Position numbers and translations under genes: made by a program. From NCBI GenBank assembly GCA_033439795.1, contig JAUTDP010000001.1, forward strand, positions 1,488,001 to 1,552,000: a stretch of DNA of 64,000 bases, written 5' to 3'. Below, in pieces: positions 12,801 through 25,500 of the stretch (its first letter is position 1; each line of letters opens with the position of its first letter). This DNA is from Sordaria brevicollis. Its lineage: Eukaryota; Ascomycota; Sordariomycetes; Sordariales; Sordariaceae. The notes under the pieces are model-generated. The model saw only the letters and a list, made by a program, of their open reading frames with translations, made no database searches and was not told the origin of the DNA.

Positions 12801-14560
12801 GAAACGAATTCGCTCGCTATTTTTAATTTTCTTTTTTTCCTTTTCTTTTATTTTTATTTACTAATACGCTAAAACGAAAATAGGGGAAGATTTTTATTTA
12901 ATTAAGAATTTATTAGGCTATAAAAATAACGACCTATTTAATTATTATTTCTTTTTACAATTAATTAAAGCCTTTAATATTTTATTATTATCGGCGAATA
13001 GATAGTTCTATTTATTGAATTAATAAATATATTAGCGTATAATATTAATTACGAATTAACGTTAAGCGAATTAATTATTATTAATAGGAATAGGATTAGT
13101 AAAACGAATAATTAGCGAATTAATTTCTATTAAGGAATTATTATAGGAAAATATACGAATATTATTACTATTCGGGGGAATTTTACTATTACCGTTACGA
13201 AGTAAATTATTACTATTATTATGGAGTAAATTATTATTACTATTATAAGGGATATTATTTAAAAGAATATAACCGCCGATTAAATTATCTTTATTAGAAA
13301 AGAAGAATTTGCGATAGTTTTTTTAGAAATAATTATTAACCGATTACTTTTTATAGCGAATAAATTACTTTAGGGTATTAGTAAAATTATTATTAATAAA
13401 GCGAAAGCGAATCGCGCTAGTGAATTTTTTAATAATAATACGGAAGCGGATAAAATAATCGCGGAATTTACTACTAATTAGGTCTTTATTAACGACTTTC
13501 TTTTAAAAGGTATTATAAAGATTATAAAAGCCGCGAAGTATATTAATTATATAATATAAAACCGTTAAAATATATTAAATAATTTAATTAAATTTATTTA
13601 AGGATAAATTAAAATAAAAAATGTTAATAATATAAAAGATAGTAATTTATTCGGGTAATTAAGGATATAATAAGTCGATTTAATAATAACTTTTATATAA
13701 GTATTATAATTAAAGACGGTTAGGAAGGAGAAAAGGGTTTTAATTAATTAGAGGGTATAAGCGAAATACGGAAGAATATAAATATAGTTTCGGAAAAATT
13801 AATATAAGGATAAAATATAATAGAGGGAAGATTTACCCTTTTTTTAATATATAAAAGAATTTATTATTAATAAAGCGTTTAATAATACGTTCGAAATTAA
13901 TTTTAATATCGGTATTAATTATATTAAATATAAGGGTTAGTGAAAGAGGGTAAAGGGGAAACGAATTTTCGCTTTTATTTTCGTCGGAGGTTTTTATTAT
14001 TTTATAGAACGCTTTAACGTATTTTTAACGGGGAATAGTTATTTTAAATCGATTATTATTATTATTAAAGGAAAGAAAAATTTTAAAAGGCTTAAGGGAT
14101 AAGGGGTTTTTATATTTAAAGGAGGGAGGTCTTTACGTTAATATAAATTATAATAGAAATATAATTATTATAGAGGGAGGAAAAAGATAGAAAGAATAAA
14201 GGAAGGTTTAACGGTTAGGAAATTTAATAGCGGTTAGAAAAGTAAACGGACGGGGAAGCGGAAGGCGGAAGGCGGTAGTAAATAAAAAGATAGGATAGTA
14301 AATTAAAAAGGTAGAACGGTTTAATATTCTTATATAATAATAAATAGAAGGGATAAAATGGATATTAATCGTATTAATAATAAATATATACCGCGATTAT
14401 AGAACGTTGAAGAAGCGGCGCGGATAAATTTACGTTAGGAATTATAGCCGGGGTTTTTATTTAGGGCGCTTAACGCTTATAGTTTTATCCTATAGAGAAT
14501 TGGAAATAAACCCTATATTATATTAGCGCTATAAATTTAATTAGGGAATAAGAATTTTAC

Positions 14561-15217
14561 TTAATATTAATATTAATTATATTAAATATAGGGGTCGGTA
14601 AAGGAAGGTAAGAGGGAAACGAATTTTCGCCCTTATTTTCATCGGAGGTTTTTATTATTTTATAGAGCGTTTTAATATATTTTTAATAGGGAATAATTAT
14701 TTCGAATCGATTATTATTATTAAAGGAAGGAAAAGTTTAAAAAGGCTTAAAGGGATAAGGGGTTTTTATATTTAGGGGAAGGAAATCTTTACGTTAATAT
14801 AAATTATAATAAAAATATAATTATAATAGGGGGAAGAAGAGGATAGAAAAAATAAAAGAAAGTTTAATAATTAGAAGGTTTAATAGCGGTTAAAAGGGTA
14901 AACGGGTAAGGAATAGAAGGCGGAAGGCGGTAATAAATAGGGGACGGGACGGTAAATTAAAAAAGCGAAACGGTTTAATATTTTAGTGTAATAGTAAATA
15001 GAAAGAATAAGACGGATATTAATTGCGTTAACGGTAAGTATATACCGCGATTATAAAACGCTAAAAAAGCGGCGCGGATAGGTCCGCGCCGAGAAATATA
15101 GCCGGGGTTTTTATCCGGGGTATTTAACGCCTATAGTTTCATTTTACGGGGAATCGGAGATGGACCCTATATTATATTAGCGCTATAAATTTAGTTAGGG
15201 AATAAGAATTTTACTTA
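14561..15217 (+). mobile_element. LINE copy J, part 2 (3' end)
   Basis: Copy J resumes with the duplicated 15-mer and runs to its 3' terminus (GAATTTTACTTA) near 15217. It resembles a tandem repeat of the preceding 650 bases, but the target duplication shows it is the other half of the interrupted copy. The 3' hairpin at 15070-15091 is intact. The next base starts minus-strand LINE sequence (copy K), so J itself appears to have inserted into K. Confidence 0.82.
15070..15091 (+). other. LINE 3' hairpin, copy J
   Basis: CGGCGCGGA stem, TAGG loop and TCCGCGCCG stem, perfectly paired. It is followed by an imperfect CCGG-based stem (about 15101-15120). Confidence 0.6.
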
Positions 15218-16829
15218 TTAATTTTAATTTAATAGAGGGCTTACTAATCCGTTTATAAATACGACTTCTATTTCTACTTTTAAATTCCCTCTTATAAATA
15301 ATAATAGTACGGGCAATAAGGGGGGTATTAAAGAAATTAATATCCCTATTATCCTTTATTACCGCTAATTCTAATATAATATTTCTTTTAAAATCCTTCT
15401 AATATATAATTAAACGTAGCCTTTTAGTATATTCTATAATAACCTTCGTAATAATTTTCTTGAAAATAGGGTATATTTTTTTTTCGAAGGCGTAATATTT
15501 ATATTTTTTATACGGAATATAAAAAATTAGCGACTTATTTTCGTTAAATAGGTAATTCGCTTTTTTAAAGCGGTCTTTATTATATTTATCCTTACCGTAA
15601 TATTTATAAACGTTAATATTATAATAAAATTTCCCTAAGTATTTTACGCCCTAATAAATAAAATATTATTAAATATTAGCCGAAGAAGTAAATAATTTAT
15701 AAATATATACGCCGCCCTCCTAGAAGAAGAATCTTTTATAAAGAATTTCGGCTGCTTTTATAATTATAACTTCTATTATAAAGAGACCCCTATTTTTGCT
15801 AATTCTCTTCTTTTACGGGCGTATTCTAATAATAGAAGTAATTGGGTTCGCTTATTATATTTTATAAATAATATCCTTTATTTTTATATATTCGGCGATA
15901 TTCGTTTAAAGGAACCCTTTAGTAATTAACGTAATAATATTTAAAAATACGAACGCTTTTTTATTAAAGACCTTTTTAATTTAAATTTAATATTATTAAT
16001 ACTATTCGCACGTAGCGTTATTAAATATAATTTTATAATCTCCGGTCGTAAATAATTTTATAATAATTTGTATAATATTAAGGGTACCGGTCTTTAAGTC
16101 GTAAAATATCTTTTCGATTTAGGTTTTAATTTTTTTATTCGTCCGTTTTAAATATTAAATATCGATTATAATATTTCGGATAAAGAAAGTATAATCGTAA
16201 TTAATAAGGAATATTTTCGGGGGGGGGGGGGTAATAATCGTAATATATTAAAAGATAGATTTAATTTTAGGAAAAGCGTTTTTTATAATTCCGGCCTATA
16301 TTTTCGGCGCTTTTTTAATATTTTTCTATAATTCTTATAGGATTATCTTTTTTAAATCGTCGAAATCTTTTTTAATAATAATTTAATTATTATTAACCTT
16401 ATTAACTTCGGGGCGCGTTATTCTACTTTTTTTAGCGAGGATTTTTATATATTCGTTAAATAATTTACAAACCTAATTATAATCTTCGAACGAAATGGTA
16501 TTATAATCCAAAGATTTATTTACTTTAGTAATAAATTTCTTTATAATTTCGTCGTCCTCTTACGTTTTTTCCGAAATCTTTATAGTACGCGCTATATTAA
16601 AATTATTATAAATTAAAAATCCTACGAACGGGTTGTAGACGTTATTTTCGAATTTATAATTACTATTATTAATCGCTATCGGTAGTAACGATATATTGTC
16701 GTCGCTATATTCGTTGCGGAATATTGTAAGGGATATAAAAGACCTTCCTAAATCGATTCCCGTTATCGGTTTTCGTTTTAGAGCGCTCCTCGATTAGAAA
16801 TCGGCGTTTCCGGTTCCAAAGCAGTTTTT
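15218..16829 (-). mobile_element. LINE copy K (5' half, minus strand)
   Basis: Minus-strand LINE from inside ORF1 to the 5' end (signature at about 16795-16825). It contains the ORF1 poly-C tract as thirteen G at 16219-16231. Its left edge begins with TTAATTTTAATTTAATAGAGGG directly after copy J, at exactly the position where copy C entered copy L. The rest of K presumably lies beyond the left edge of the window on the other side of copy J. It ends abruptly at 16829 against internal sequence of copy L. Confidence 0.75.
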
Positions 16830-18521
16830 TTAAGAACGATTATTTTTACGTTTTTAAATTATTATAGGAAATATTTAAAACGAAAATTCGTAGCCGCGAA
16901 GGCGGTTATAATTTTTCGGAATAATTTTTTATAAATTTTTAAAAATTTATTCGAATATTAATCGATATTTAATACTTTATTTAGAATTATTTAAAATAAA
17001 ACCTCTTAAATATCTTCTTTAGTAATTAATTCGTTAATAAATAATAAATCGCCGGAATTTAAAGGAAAGGTTTAATTGGGTAAATAATCCGTAGGGATAT
17101 TTACTTTCGGGAAGAAACGTTCGGCGAGAATATTCGCCTTATTATTATAATCTTCGATTTTTTTTACTCCTTCGTATTATTTAAAAATTAGGAATTTAAG
17201 CAGGTCTATTAATAAATAGCTTCGGGTATGGGTTTATTTTTCGAAGGTTTAAAATTTATTTAAATTCTTCGACGCCTTTTCGACGTTTTTTTATTATATT
17301 ATTTATTAAACTTTCGTATTAATCCTTCTTTTTTTTATTAATATTTTTACGAATTTTATTTAATTCGAAGATATCTTTTCCTTATATTACTTCTATTATT
17401 TCCGCTTTGTATTTTTCGTTATTATTTTATATTTTAACGTTTATTACTTTATTCTTTTCCTTCGACCTTTTTTTTAATATAAAACGAATTCCTCCGTTAT
17501 ATTTATAAATTCTCTATCGAATTTATTAAATATAAATTCTAATTCTTCCTTCGTATCGATCTTCGCTAAAATTAAAATCCGTTATAATGCCGCCTTTTAT
17601 ACCTTTTCTATATTTATTAAATTTTAATTATAATTTTCTTTTATTTTTACTTTCTTAACCTTTTTTCTAATATAAATTTAAATTTTCTAGGGATAATAAT
17701 TTAAACCAATTTATTCGTACCGTTATATTCCTTAATATTCGGTTTCGATTTTTAATATTATTTATACGTAATTAATTATTTTATTTCTCTTTTCCTATAT
17801 TGCATTATTTATATAAATTAATTCCCTTCTAAAAGTAATAAATTATATATATTACCGTTATATTTATATAAAGAATTTTTTAATTCCTAGGTTAATTTTA
17901 TTCTTTAAATCCTAATTAGGATAATAAAAATTAAAATCTTCGCCGGTTATAATTTAATATTTTACCGGGGGCCTTTTTTCGAAGAATTCGAAGAGGGGAG
18001 ATTTTTATTCGTATTCCGGCATTCTATACGTTTTAATAAGGGAATAAATCGAATAAACGGTTAATAATTCTTTTAAATTCTTAAATGTTATAAAGGCCTA
18101 ATTTTTTCCGATATAGAAATTTAGGTCCCTAAAATTCTATTTCTTATTTATATAAATAACCGCCCTCCCCTTTTTTAAATAATCTACCCCAATATATTTA
18201 TTATTTTATAAATAATAAATATCTTTATTTAAATTCCTACCCGGCTTTTAAATCGCTATAATATTATAGGTCTCCTTTTATTCGAATAGTAATTTCCTTC
18301 TTTCGTACGATTTCCCTATATTTTAATAAAATATTTTTAATTAAATTATTAATTATTCTATAAGGGAATATCTTTTAGCCCTACGGACGGAATAGGAATA
18401 GGAATTTTTTCCTTCTAAATAATTAATTTAATAATAGTAATTAAATTAATACCGCTCCGAATACCCGAATTTTAAAAATTCGTAAATGCGTTTATCGGGC
18501 CTTTAATTACTAATTTTAATT
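16830..18521 (-). mobile_element. LINE copy L, part 1 (internal ORF2/ORF1 region)
   Basis: Minus-strand LINE sequence starting within the reverse-transcriptase region and running through the endonuclease toward the end of ORF1. It is interrupted at 18521 by plus-strand copy C, with TAATTTTAATT at 18511-18521 repeated at 25502-25512. Its 3' part is missing here, replaced by copy K. Confidence 0.78.
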
Positions 18522-18544
18522 GTTTTTAAAAAAAGATTTAATTT

Positions 18545-20180
18545 TAGAACCGGAAACGCCGATTTCTAATCGAAGAGCGCTCTAAAACGAAAACCGACAA
18601 CGGGAATCGATTTAAGAGGGTCTTTTACGTCCTTTACGATATCCTACAACGAATATAGCGACGATAATATATCGTTATTATTAATAACGATTAATAGCGG
18701 TAATTATAAATTCGAAAATAGCATTTATAACCCGCTTATAGGACTTTCAATTTATAATAACCTTAATATAGCGTACGCCGTAAAGATTTCGGAAAAAACG
18801 TAGGAGGATAATAATATTATAAAGAAATTTATCGTTAAAATAAATAAATTTTCGGATTATAACGCTATTTCGTTCGAGGACCGCAATTAAGTTTATAAAT
18901 TATTTAACGAATATACGAAAATCCTCGCGAAGAAAAGTAGGGTAATGCGCCTTAAAGTTAATAAAATTAATAACGATTAAATTATTATTAAGAAAGATTT
19001 CGACGATTTAAAGAAAACGATCTTATAAGAATTATAAAAGAATATTAAAGAAGCGCTAAAAATATAGGCCGGAATTATAAAGGACGTTTTTCCTAAGACC
19101 GAATTTATCCTTTAATATATTATAATTATTACCCCCCCCTTAAAAATATTCCCCGTTAATTATAACTGTATTTTCTTTATCCGAAGTATTATAATCGATA
19201 TTTAATATTCGAAACGGACGAATAAAAAAATTAAAACCTAAATCGAAAAGATATTTCGCGATTTAAAGACCGGTACCCTTAATATTATATAAATGATTAT
19301 AAAATTACTTACAACCGGAAATTATAAAATTATATTTAATAACGCTATATACGAATAATATTAATAATATTAAATTTAGGTTAAAAAAATTTTTAGCGAA
19401 AAAGCGTTCGTATTTTTAAATATTATTACGTTAATTATTAAAGGGTTCCTTTAAACGAATATCGTTAAATATATAAAAATAAAAAATATTATTTATAAAA
19501 TATAATAAACGAATTTAACCGCTTTTATTATTAAAATACGCCCGTAGAAAAAGAGAATTAACGAAGATAAGGGACTTTTTATAATAAAGGTTACGATTAT
19601 AAAAGCAGCCGAAACTCTCTATAAAAAATTCTTTTTCTAAAAGGGTAGCGTATATATTTATAAATTATTTACCTCCTCGGCTAATATTTAATAATATTTT
19701 ACTTATTAAAGCGTAAAATATTTAAAGAAATTCTATTATAATATTAATATTTATAAACGTTACAGTAAGGATAAATATAATAAAGACTATTTTAGAGAAG
19801 CAAATTATTTATTTAACGAAGATAAATCGTTAATTTTTTATACTCTATATAGAAAGTACGGGTATTATATTTTCGAAAAGAAAATATACTTTATTTTTAA
19901 AAAAATTATCGTAAAAATTATTATAAAGTACGCCGAAAAATTATATGTATTTACGTATTAAAAGGACCCTAAAAGAAATATTATATTAGAGCCGGCGGTA
20001 GCGGAGGATAATAAAAATATTAATTTCCTTAACGCCCCCTTTACCGCCCGTATTATTATTATTCGTAAAAAGGAGTTTAAAAGCGGAAATAAAGGTTATA
20101 TTTATAAATAAATTAGTAAGCCCTTTATTAGACCGAAATTAATAACTAAAAGCCTAATAAATATATTTACGAATTTTTAA
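18545..20180 (+). pseudogene. LINE ORF1 (gag-like) remnant, copy C
   Basis: Same layout as the other ORF1 copies: basic N-terminus, GIDL.GSFTSF, SDDDISLL, a helix-rich central region, a short proline tract coded by eight C, a TTGNYKIIFNN-type domain, CCHC knuckle remnants, and the FTNF ending. The knuckle cysteines are mutated. It would have been the RNA-binding protein of the retrotransposon particle. I see no intact stretch longer than about 60 codons. No ATG is conserved at the start across copies, so the true initiation codon is unknown. Confidence 0.68.
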
Positions 20181-20279
20181 AGTTCGGGTACTCGGAATAG
20201 CGCCGGCTTAATCGCCGTTATTAAATCGGCTATTTAAAAGGAAAAGATTCCTACTCCTATTCCGCTTATAGGGCTAGAA

Positions 20280-23200
20280 AATATTCTTTTATAGAATAAT
20301 TAATAATTTAATTAAAAATATTCTATTAAAATATAGGGAAATTATACGAGAGAGGGAAATTACTATTCGAATAGAAGGAAATTTATAATATTATAGCGAT
20401 TTAAAAGCTGGGTAGGAATTTAAACGAGGATATTTATCGTTTATAGGGCGGTAAATATATTAAAGTAAATTATTTAGGAAAAGGGAGGGTAGTTATTTAC
20501 GTAAATAAGAAATAGAATTTTAGGGATTTAAATTTCTACGTCGGAAAAGATTAGGTTTTTATAATATTTAAGAATTTAAAGGAATTATTAACCGTTTATT
20601 CAATTTATTCCTTTATTAAAACGTATAAAATATTAAAATACGAATAGGGGTTTCCCTTTTTTAAATTCTTCGAAGGGAGGCTTCTGGTAAAATATTAAAT
20701 CGTAGCCGTCGGAAATTTTAATTTCTATTATCCTAATTAGGATTTAGAGAATAAAATTAGCCCGGAAGCCGAGAAATTCCTTATATAAATATAATAATAA
20801 TATATATAATTCATTACCCTTAGAGGGGAATTAATTTATATAAATAACGTAATACGGGAAGAGAGAAATAGGATAATCGATTACGTATAAATAATATTAA
20901 AAATCGAAACCGAATATTAAGGGGCGTAATAGTACGAATAAACCGGTTCGGATTATTATCCTTAAAAAATTTAAATTTATATTAAAAGAAAAATTAAAAA
21001 AGTAGAAGTAAAAGAAGGTTATAATTAGAATTTAATAAATATAAGAAAGGTACGAAAAGCGGTATTATAACGGATTTCGGTCCCGGCGAGGATTAATATA
21101 AAGGAGGAATTGGAATTTATATTTAATAAATTCGATAGAGAATTTATAAATATAGCGGAGGAATTCGTCCTATATTGGAAAAAAAATTGAAGGAAAAGAG
21201 CGAAATAATAAATATTAGAATATAAAATAGCGACGAAAAATACAAAGCGGAAGTAATAAAAGTAATATAAGTAAAGGATATTTTCGAATTAAATAAAATT
21301 TGTAGAAGTATTAATAAAGAAAAGAAGGATTAATATAAAAATTTAATAAACGATATAATAAAAAAGCGTCGAAAAAGTATCGAAGAATTTAAATAAATTT
21401 TAAACCCTTAAAAAATAAACCTATATTTAAAATTATTTATTAATAAACCCGCCCAAATTCCTAATTTTTAAATAATATAAAGGAGTAAAAGAAATCGAAG
21501 ATTATAATAGTAAAGCGAATATTTTTGCCGAACGTTTCTTCCTAAAAATAAACGTCCTTATAGATTATTTATTTAATTAGACTTTTCTTTTAAATACCGG
21601 CGATTCGTTATTTATTAACGAATTAATTACCGAAAAAGATATTTAAAAGGTTTTATTTCGGATAATTCCGAATAAAATATTAGGCGTTAATTAATATTCG
21701 AATAAATTTTTAAAGATTTATAGGGAATTATTCCGAAAAATTATAACCGCTTTTATAATTACGAATTTTCGTTTTAAATATTTCTTATAACGGTTTAAAA
21801 ATGCGAAAGTAATTATTTTTAAAAAGTTAAGAAAAACCGCTATATAGTAAAAGTTAGCCGGTATATAGAGGTTAATTTTACTATTAAATAATATTAGGAA
21901 AATCTTCGAAACGTTTATTATTAAGAAATTTATTTAAATTGTAAAAGAATTCAACTTTTTATTAAAGGGTTAAATAAATAATTAGGTAGGCCGTTCGACC
22001 GAATTTACTATCCGTATCGTTACGGATATTATATATATAATTTAAAAATTCGGAGCCGTTATATTATTAATACTTTTTAATTTTAAAGGCGTATTCGATA
22101 AAGTTAATTATAAGTAATTATTATATATTTTATTGGAAATATAATTTTTATAATAAATTTTCGAATAAGTAGCGAATTTTATTAACGGACGAAGAGGTTC
22201 CCTTTTTTTCGACGACGAAATATTTACTCCCTACGTTATAAAAGCCGGAATATTTTAAAGCTCCTTCCTTTCCCTAATTTTTTTTATCCTTTTTATTATT
22301 TTATTATATTATAAATTAATTATAATTAAAAATATAATTATAGTCGGCTTCGCTAACGATATTAATATCGTTGTTATAATAAAGATTACCGAAGAAAATT
22401 ATAGGATATTTTAAATAATATAGGAAATTTATTCCGAGTAAATAAAGGAGAGAAATATAGAATTCGAAGCGAATAAAACGGAATTAATATATTTTATACG
22501 GACGAAAGTATTAAAAACGGAGATTCTTTAATTTGGGGATATTATATTTCGACCGATAGAATTAATAAAATTCCTAAGTATTTAATTAAACTATAAATTT
22601 AATTATCGAATTTATACGGAAGTTATTAAAAAGAAAATAAAGATTTAAATAAATACGTTAATTTAATTAGCCGTAAAAATTTAGGATTACTCTTTTATTT
22701 GTACGAAAGAGATTTATACTAAATATATTCGAAGTGCGATTATATATAGAATTTTAATTTTCTATTAATTAATAAAAATATATAATAAACCCCGAAAAAT
22801 AATAATCGGATTAATTAAATATTAAATTAAATATTTGAAAATCGTCGTTAGGGCGTATAAAGTTATGCTAATATAGAATTTTAAAATAGAAACTTTTTGC
22901 CCGCTATTCGATTTCTATTTTAATAAACGAATAAGGGCTTTCGAAAAGAAATTCGCCTATATAGACTAAATTAGGTTCGTCCGAAGAATAATAGCCTAAA
23001 TAATTAATTATATTTAAATAAAACGAATAAAAAGTTAATTATTTATTAATAAATCGGAAAATAATACCGCTAAAATTAAATAAGTAAAAGAATAAATACC
23101 GACGGAAAATTTTATAACGATTATAATAAAATTACCCCCGGTAATAGGTATACCCGTTTAATTATTATAACCGCCGGAATTTTTAACTTTTAATTGAAAA

Positions 23201-23760
23201 GTATAATTAAAGGACGCTATAAAGAGAAAGTAGGTATTATACTATAATTATTAATTAGTAATAACGGTAGTTAAATTAAATTGGCGGTATAAATTTATAA
23301 TTATTAATTTCGATTTGAAATTTAATAATATTATAATAAAACGGTATATAATTAATTAAAAAAAAAAGAAGCGGAAAAGAATTTAACTTTCGGAGGACGA
23401 TAAAAATTATTATTTATTAACGAAAACGAAAAACTCCCTTTTTATTTAAGCGAAAATAGAGGTAATTAATTTTAGGGCTTTCTTTTTCTAAAGGAGAATC
23501 CTTAATATTAATACCCTTATTTATTTGTATAAATTAGGACGGGAAACGTTTTACTATATTATATTCGAATATTTCCGGATAATAAATATATAATTCGTAA
23601 TAACCAATTAGCCGTAAACGTAAAAATAATTCTAAATTCACTTAAACGATAAAATTAAGGCCGAAAGAATTTTATTATAAATACTTCGGCTAGGACGATT
23701 AAATAAATACCGCTTAATAATCGAATTAAAAAAAGAATAGTAAAACGAATTCGTTTATTA
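20280..23760 (+). pseudogene. LINE ORF2 (EN-RT) remnant, copy C
   Basis: AP-endonuclease, reverse transcriptase and terminal knuckle in Tad1 order. The active-site box at 22349-22372 reads G-F-A-N-D-I-N-I. The C-terminal L-x-LGRET...Y motif near 23525 keeps LGRET, but its Cys codons are read as Tyr. The position and order of the motifs define the family even though the ORF is dead. Downstream, from about 23760, lies a pyrimidine-rich non-coding 3' region of about 1.7 kb. Confidence 0.7.
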
Positions 23761-25500
23761 TTTTTAATTTTCTTTTCTTCTTTTTCTTTTATTTTTATTT
23801 ACTAATATATTAGAACGAAAACGAAGGAAGATTTTTATTTAATTAAGAGTTTATCGGGCTATAAAAGTAATAATTTATTTAATTATTACTTCTTCTTATA
23901 ATTAATTAAAGCCTTTAATATTTTATTATTATCGGCGAATAAATGGTTTTATTCGTCGAATTAACGAATATATTAACGTATAATATTAATTACGAATTAA
24001 CGCTAAATAAATTAATTATTATTAATAAGAACGGGACTAGTAAAACGAATAGCCGGCGAATTAATTTTTATCGGGGAATTATTATAAGAAAATATACGAA
24101 TACTACTATTATTTAGGGGAATTTTACCGCTACCGCTATAAAGTAAATTACTACTACCGTTATAGGGTAAATTACTATTATTATTATAGAGGATACTATT
24201 TAAAAGAATACGACTATTAATTAAATTATTTTTATTAGAAAAGAGGAATTCGTAATAACTTTTTTAAAAATAATCGTTAACCGATTATTTTTTATAACGA
24301 ATAAATTACTTTAGGGTATTAATAAAATTATTATTAATAAAGCGAAAGCGAATTGTATTAGTAAATTCTTTAATAATAATATAAAGGCGGATAAAATAAT
24401 CGCGAAATTCGCTATTAATCGGGTTTTTAGTAATAACCTTCTCTTAAAAGGTATTATAGAAATTGTAAAAGCCGCGAAATATATCGATTATATAACGTAA
24501 AACCGTTAAAATATATTAAATAACCTAATTAAATTTATTTAAAAACGAATTAAAATAGGAAATATTAATAATATAGAAGATAGTAATTTATTCGGGTAAT
24601 TAAGGATATAATAAATCAATTTAATAATAGCTTTTATATAGATATTATAATTTAAAACGGCCGGGAAGGCGAAAAGGGCTTTAATTAATTAAAAAATATA
24701 AGCAAAATACGGGGGAGTACGAATATAATTTCGGAAAAATTAATATAAAGATAGAATATAATAGAGGGAGGATTTACCCTTTTTTTAATATATAGAAGAA
24801 TTTATTATTAATAAAACGTTTAATAATATATTCGAAATTAATTTTAATATCGGTATTAACTGTATTAAATATAGGGGTTAACGAAAGAAGGTAAAAGGGA
24901 AATGAATTTTCGCCTTTATCCTTATTAGAAATTTTTATTATTTTATAAAACGTTTTAATATATTTTTAATAAAGAGTAATTATTTTAAATCGATTATTAT
25001 TATTAAAAGAAGGAAAAATTTAAAAAAACTTAAGGGATAAAGGGTTTTTATATTTAAGGGAGGGAAGTCCTTACGTTAATATAAATTATAATAGAAATAT
25101 AATTATAATAGGGGGAAAAAGAGGATAAAAGGAATAAAAAAAAATTTAACGATTAAAAGGTTTAATAGCGGTTAAAAAGGTAAATAAATAAAGGAATAGA
25201 AGGCGGAAGGCGGTAATAAATAGGGGACGGGACGGCGGATTAAAAAAGTAGAACGGTTTAATATTTTAACGTAATAGTAAATAGAAGGGATAAAATAGAT
25301 ATTAATTACGTTAGCGGTAAGTATATACTGCGATTGTAGAACGCCGAAGAAACGGCGCGGATAGGTCCGCGTTAGGAAATATAGCCGGGGTTTTTATCCG
25401 GGGTATTTAACGCTTACGGTTTTATCCTATAGGGAATCGGAAATAAACCCTATACTATATTAGCGCTATAGATTTAGCTAAGGAATAAGAATTTTACTTA

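Larger units (their letters stand above)
8631..14560 (+). mobile_element. LINE copy H, part 2 (end of ORF1, ORF2, 3' region)
   Basis: Copy H resumes after copy I with the repeated 15-bp target sequence. It contains the knuckle part and C-terminus of ORF1 (ending near 9239), ORF2 (about 9330-12800), and the 3' region to the terminal GAATTTTAC at 14560. It is followed directly by the duplicated TTAATATTAATATTA and copy J. The reverse-transcriptase box near 11405 reads F-A-N-N-INI, a RIP-altered FADD. The 3' hairpin (about 14410-14430) is itself broken by mutations, unlike those of most other copies. Confidence 0.85.
18522..25500 (+). mobile_element. Full-length LINE copy C, inserted in copy L
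   Basis: An uninterrupted 6.98-kb copy and the best reference for the family. Landmarks: 5' signature near 18550; poly-C tract 19132-19139; end of ORF1 near 20180; RT active-site box near 22349; C-terminal knuckle near 23520; 3' hairpin near 25350 with one arm mutated; 3' terminus at 25500. It is flanked by a duplication of TAATTTTAATT, or 12 bp if a C/T difference is accepted. It is heavily RIPped. Confidence 0.88.

Noticed and set aside
14561..15217. Tandem duplication of the LINE 3' end.
   Set aside because: The 15-bp duplication shared with 568-582 shows it is the second half of copy J interrupted by copy H.
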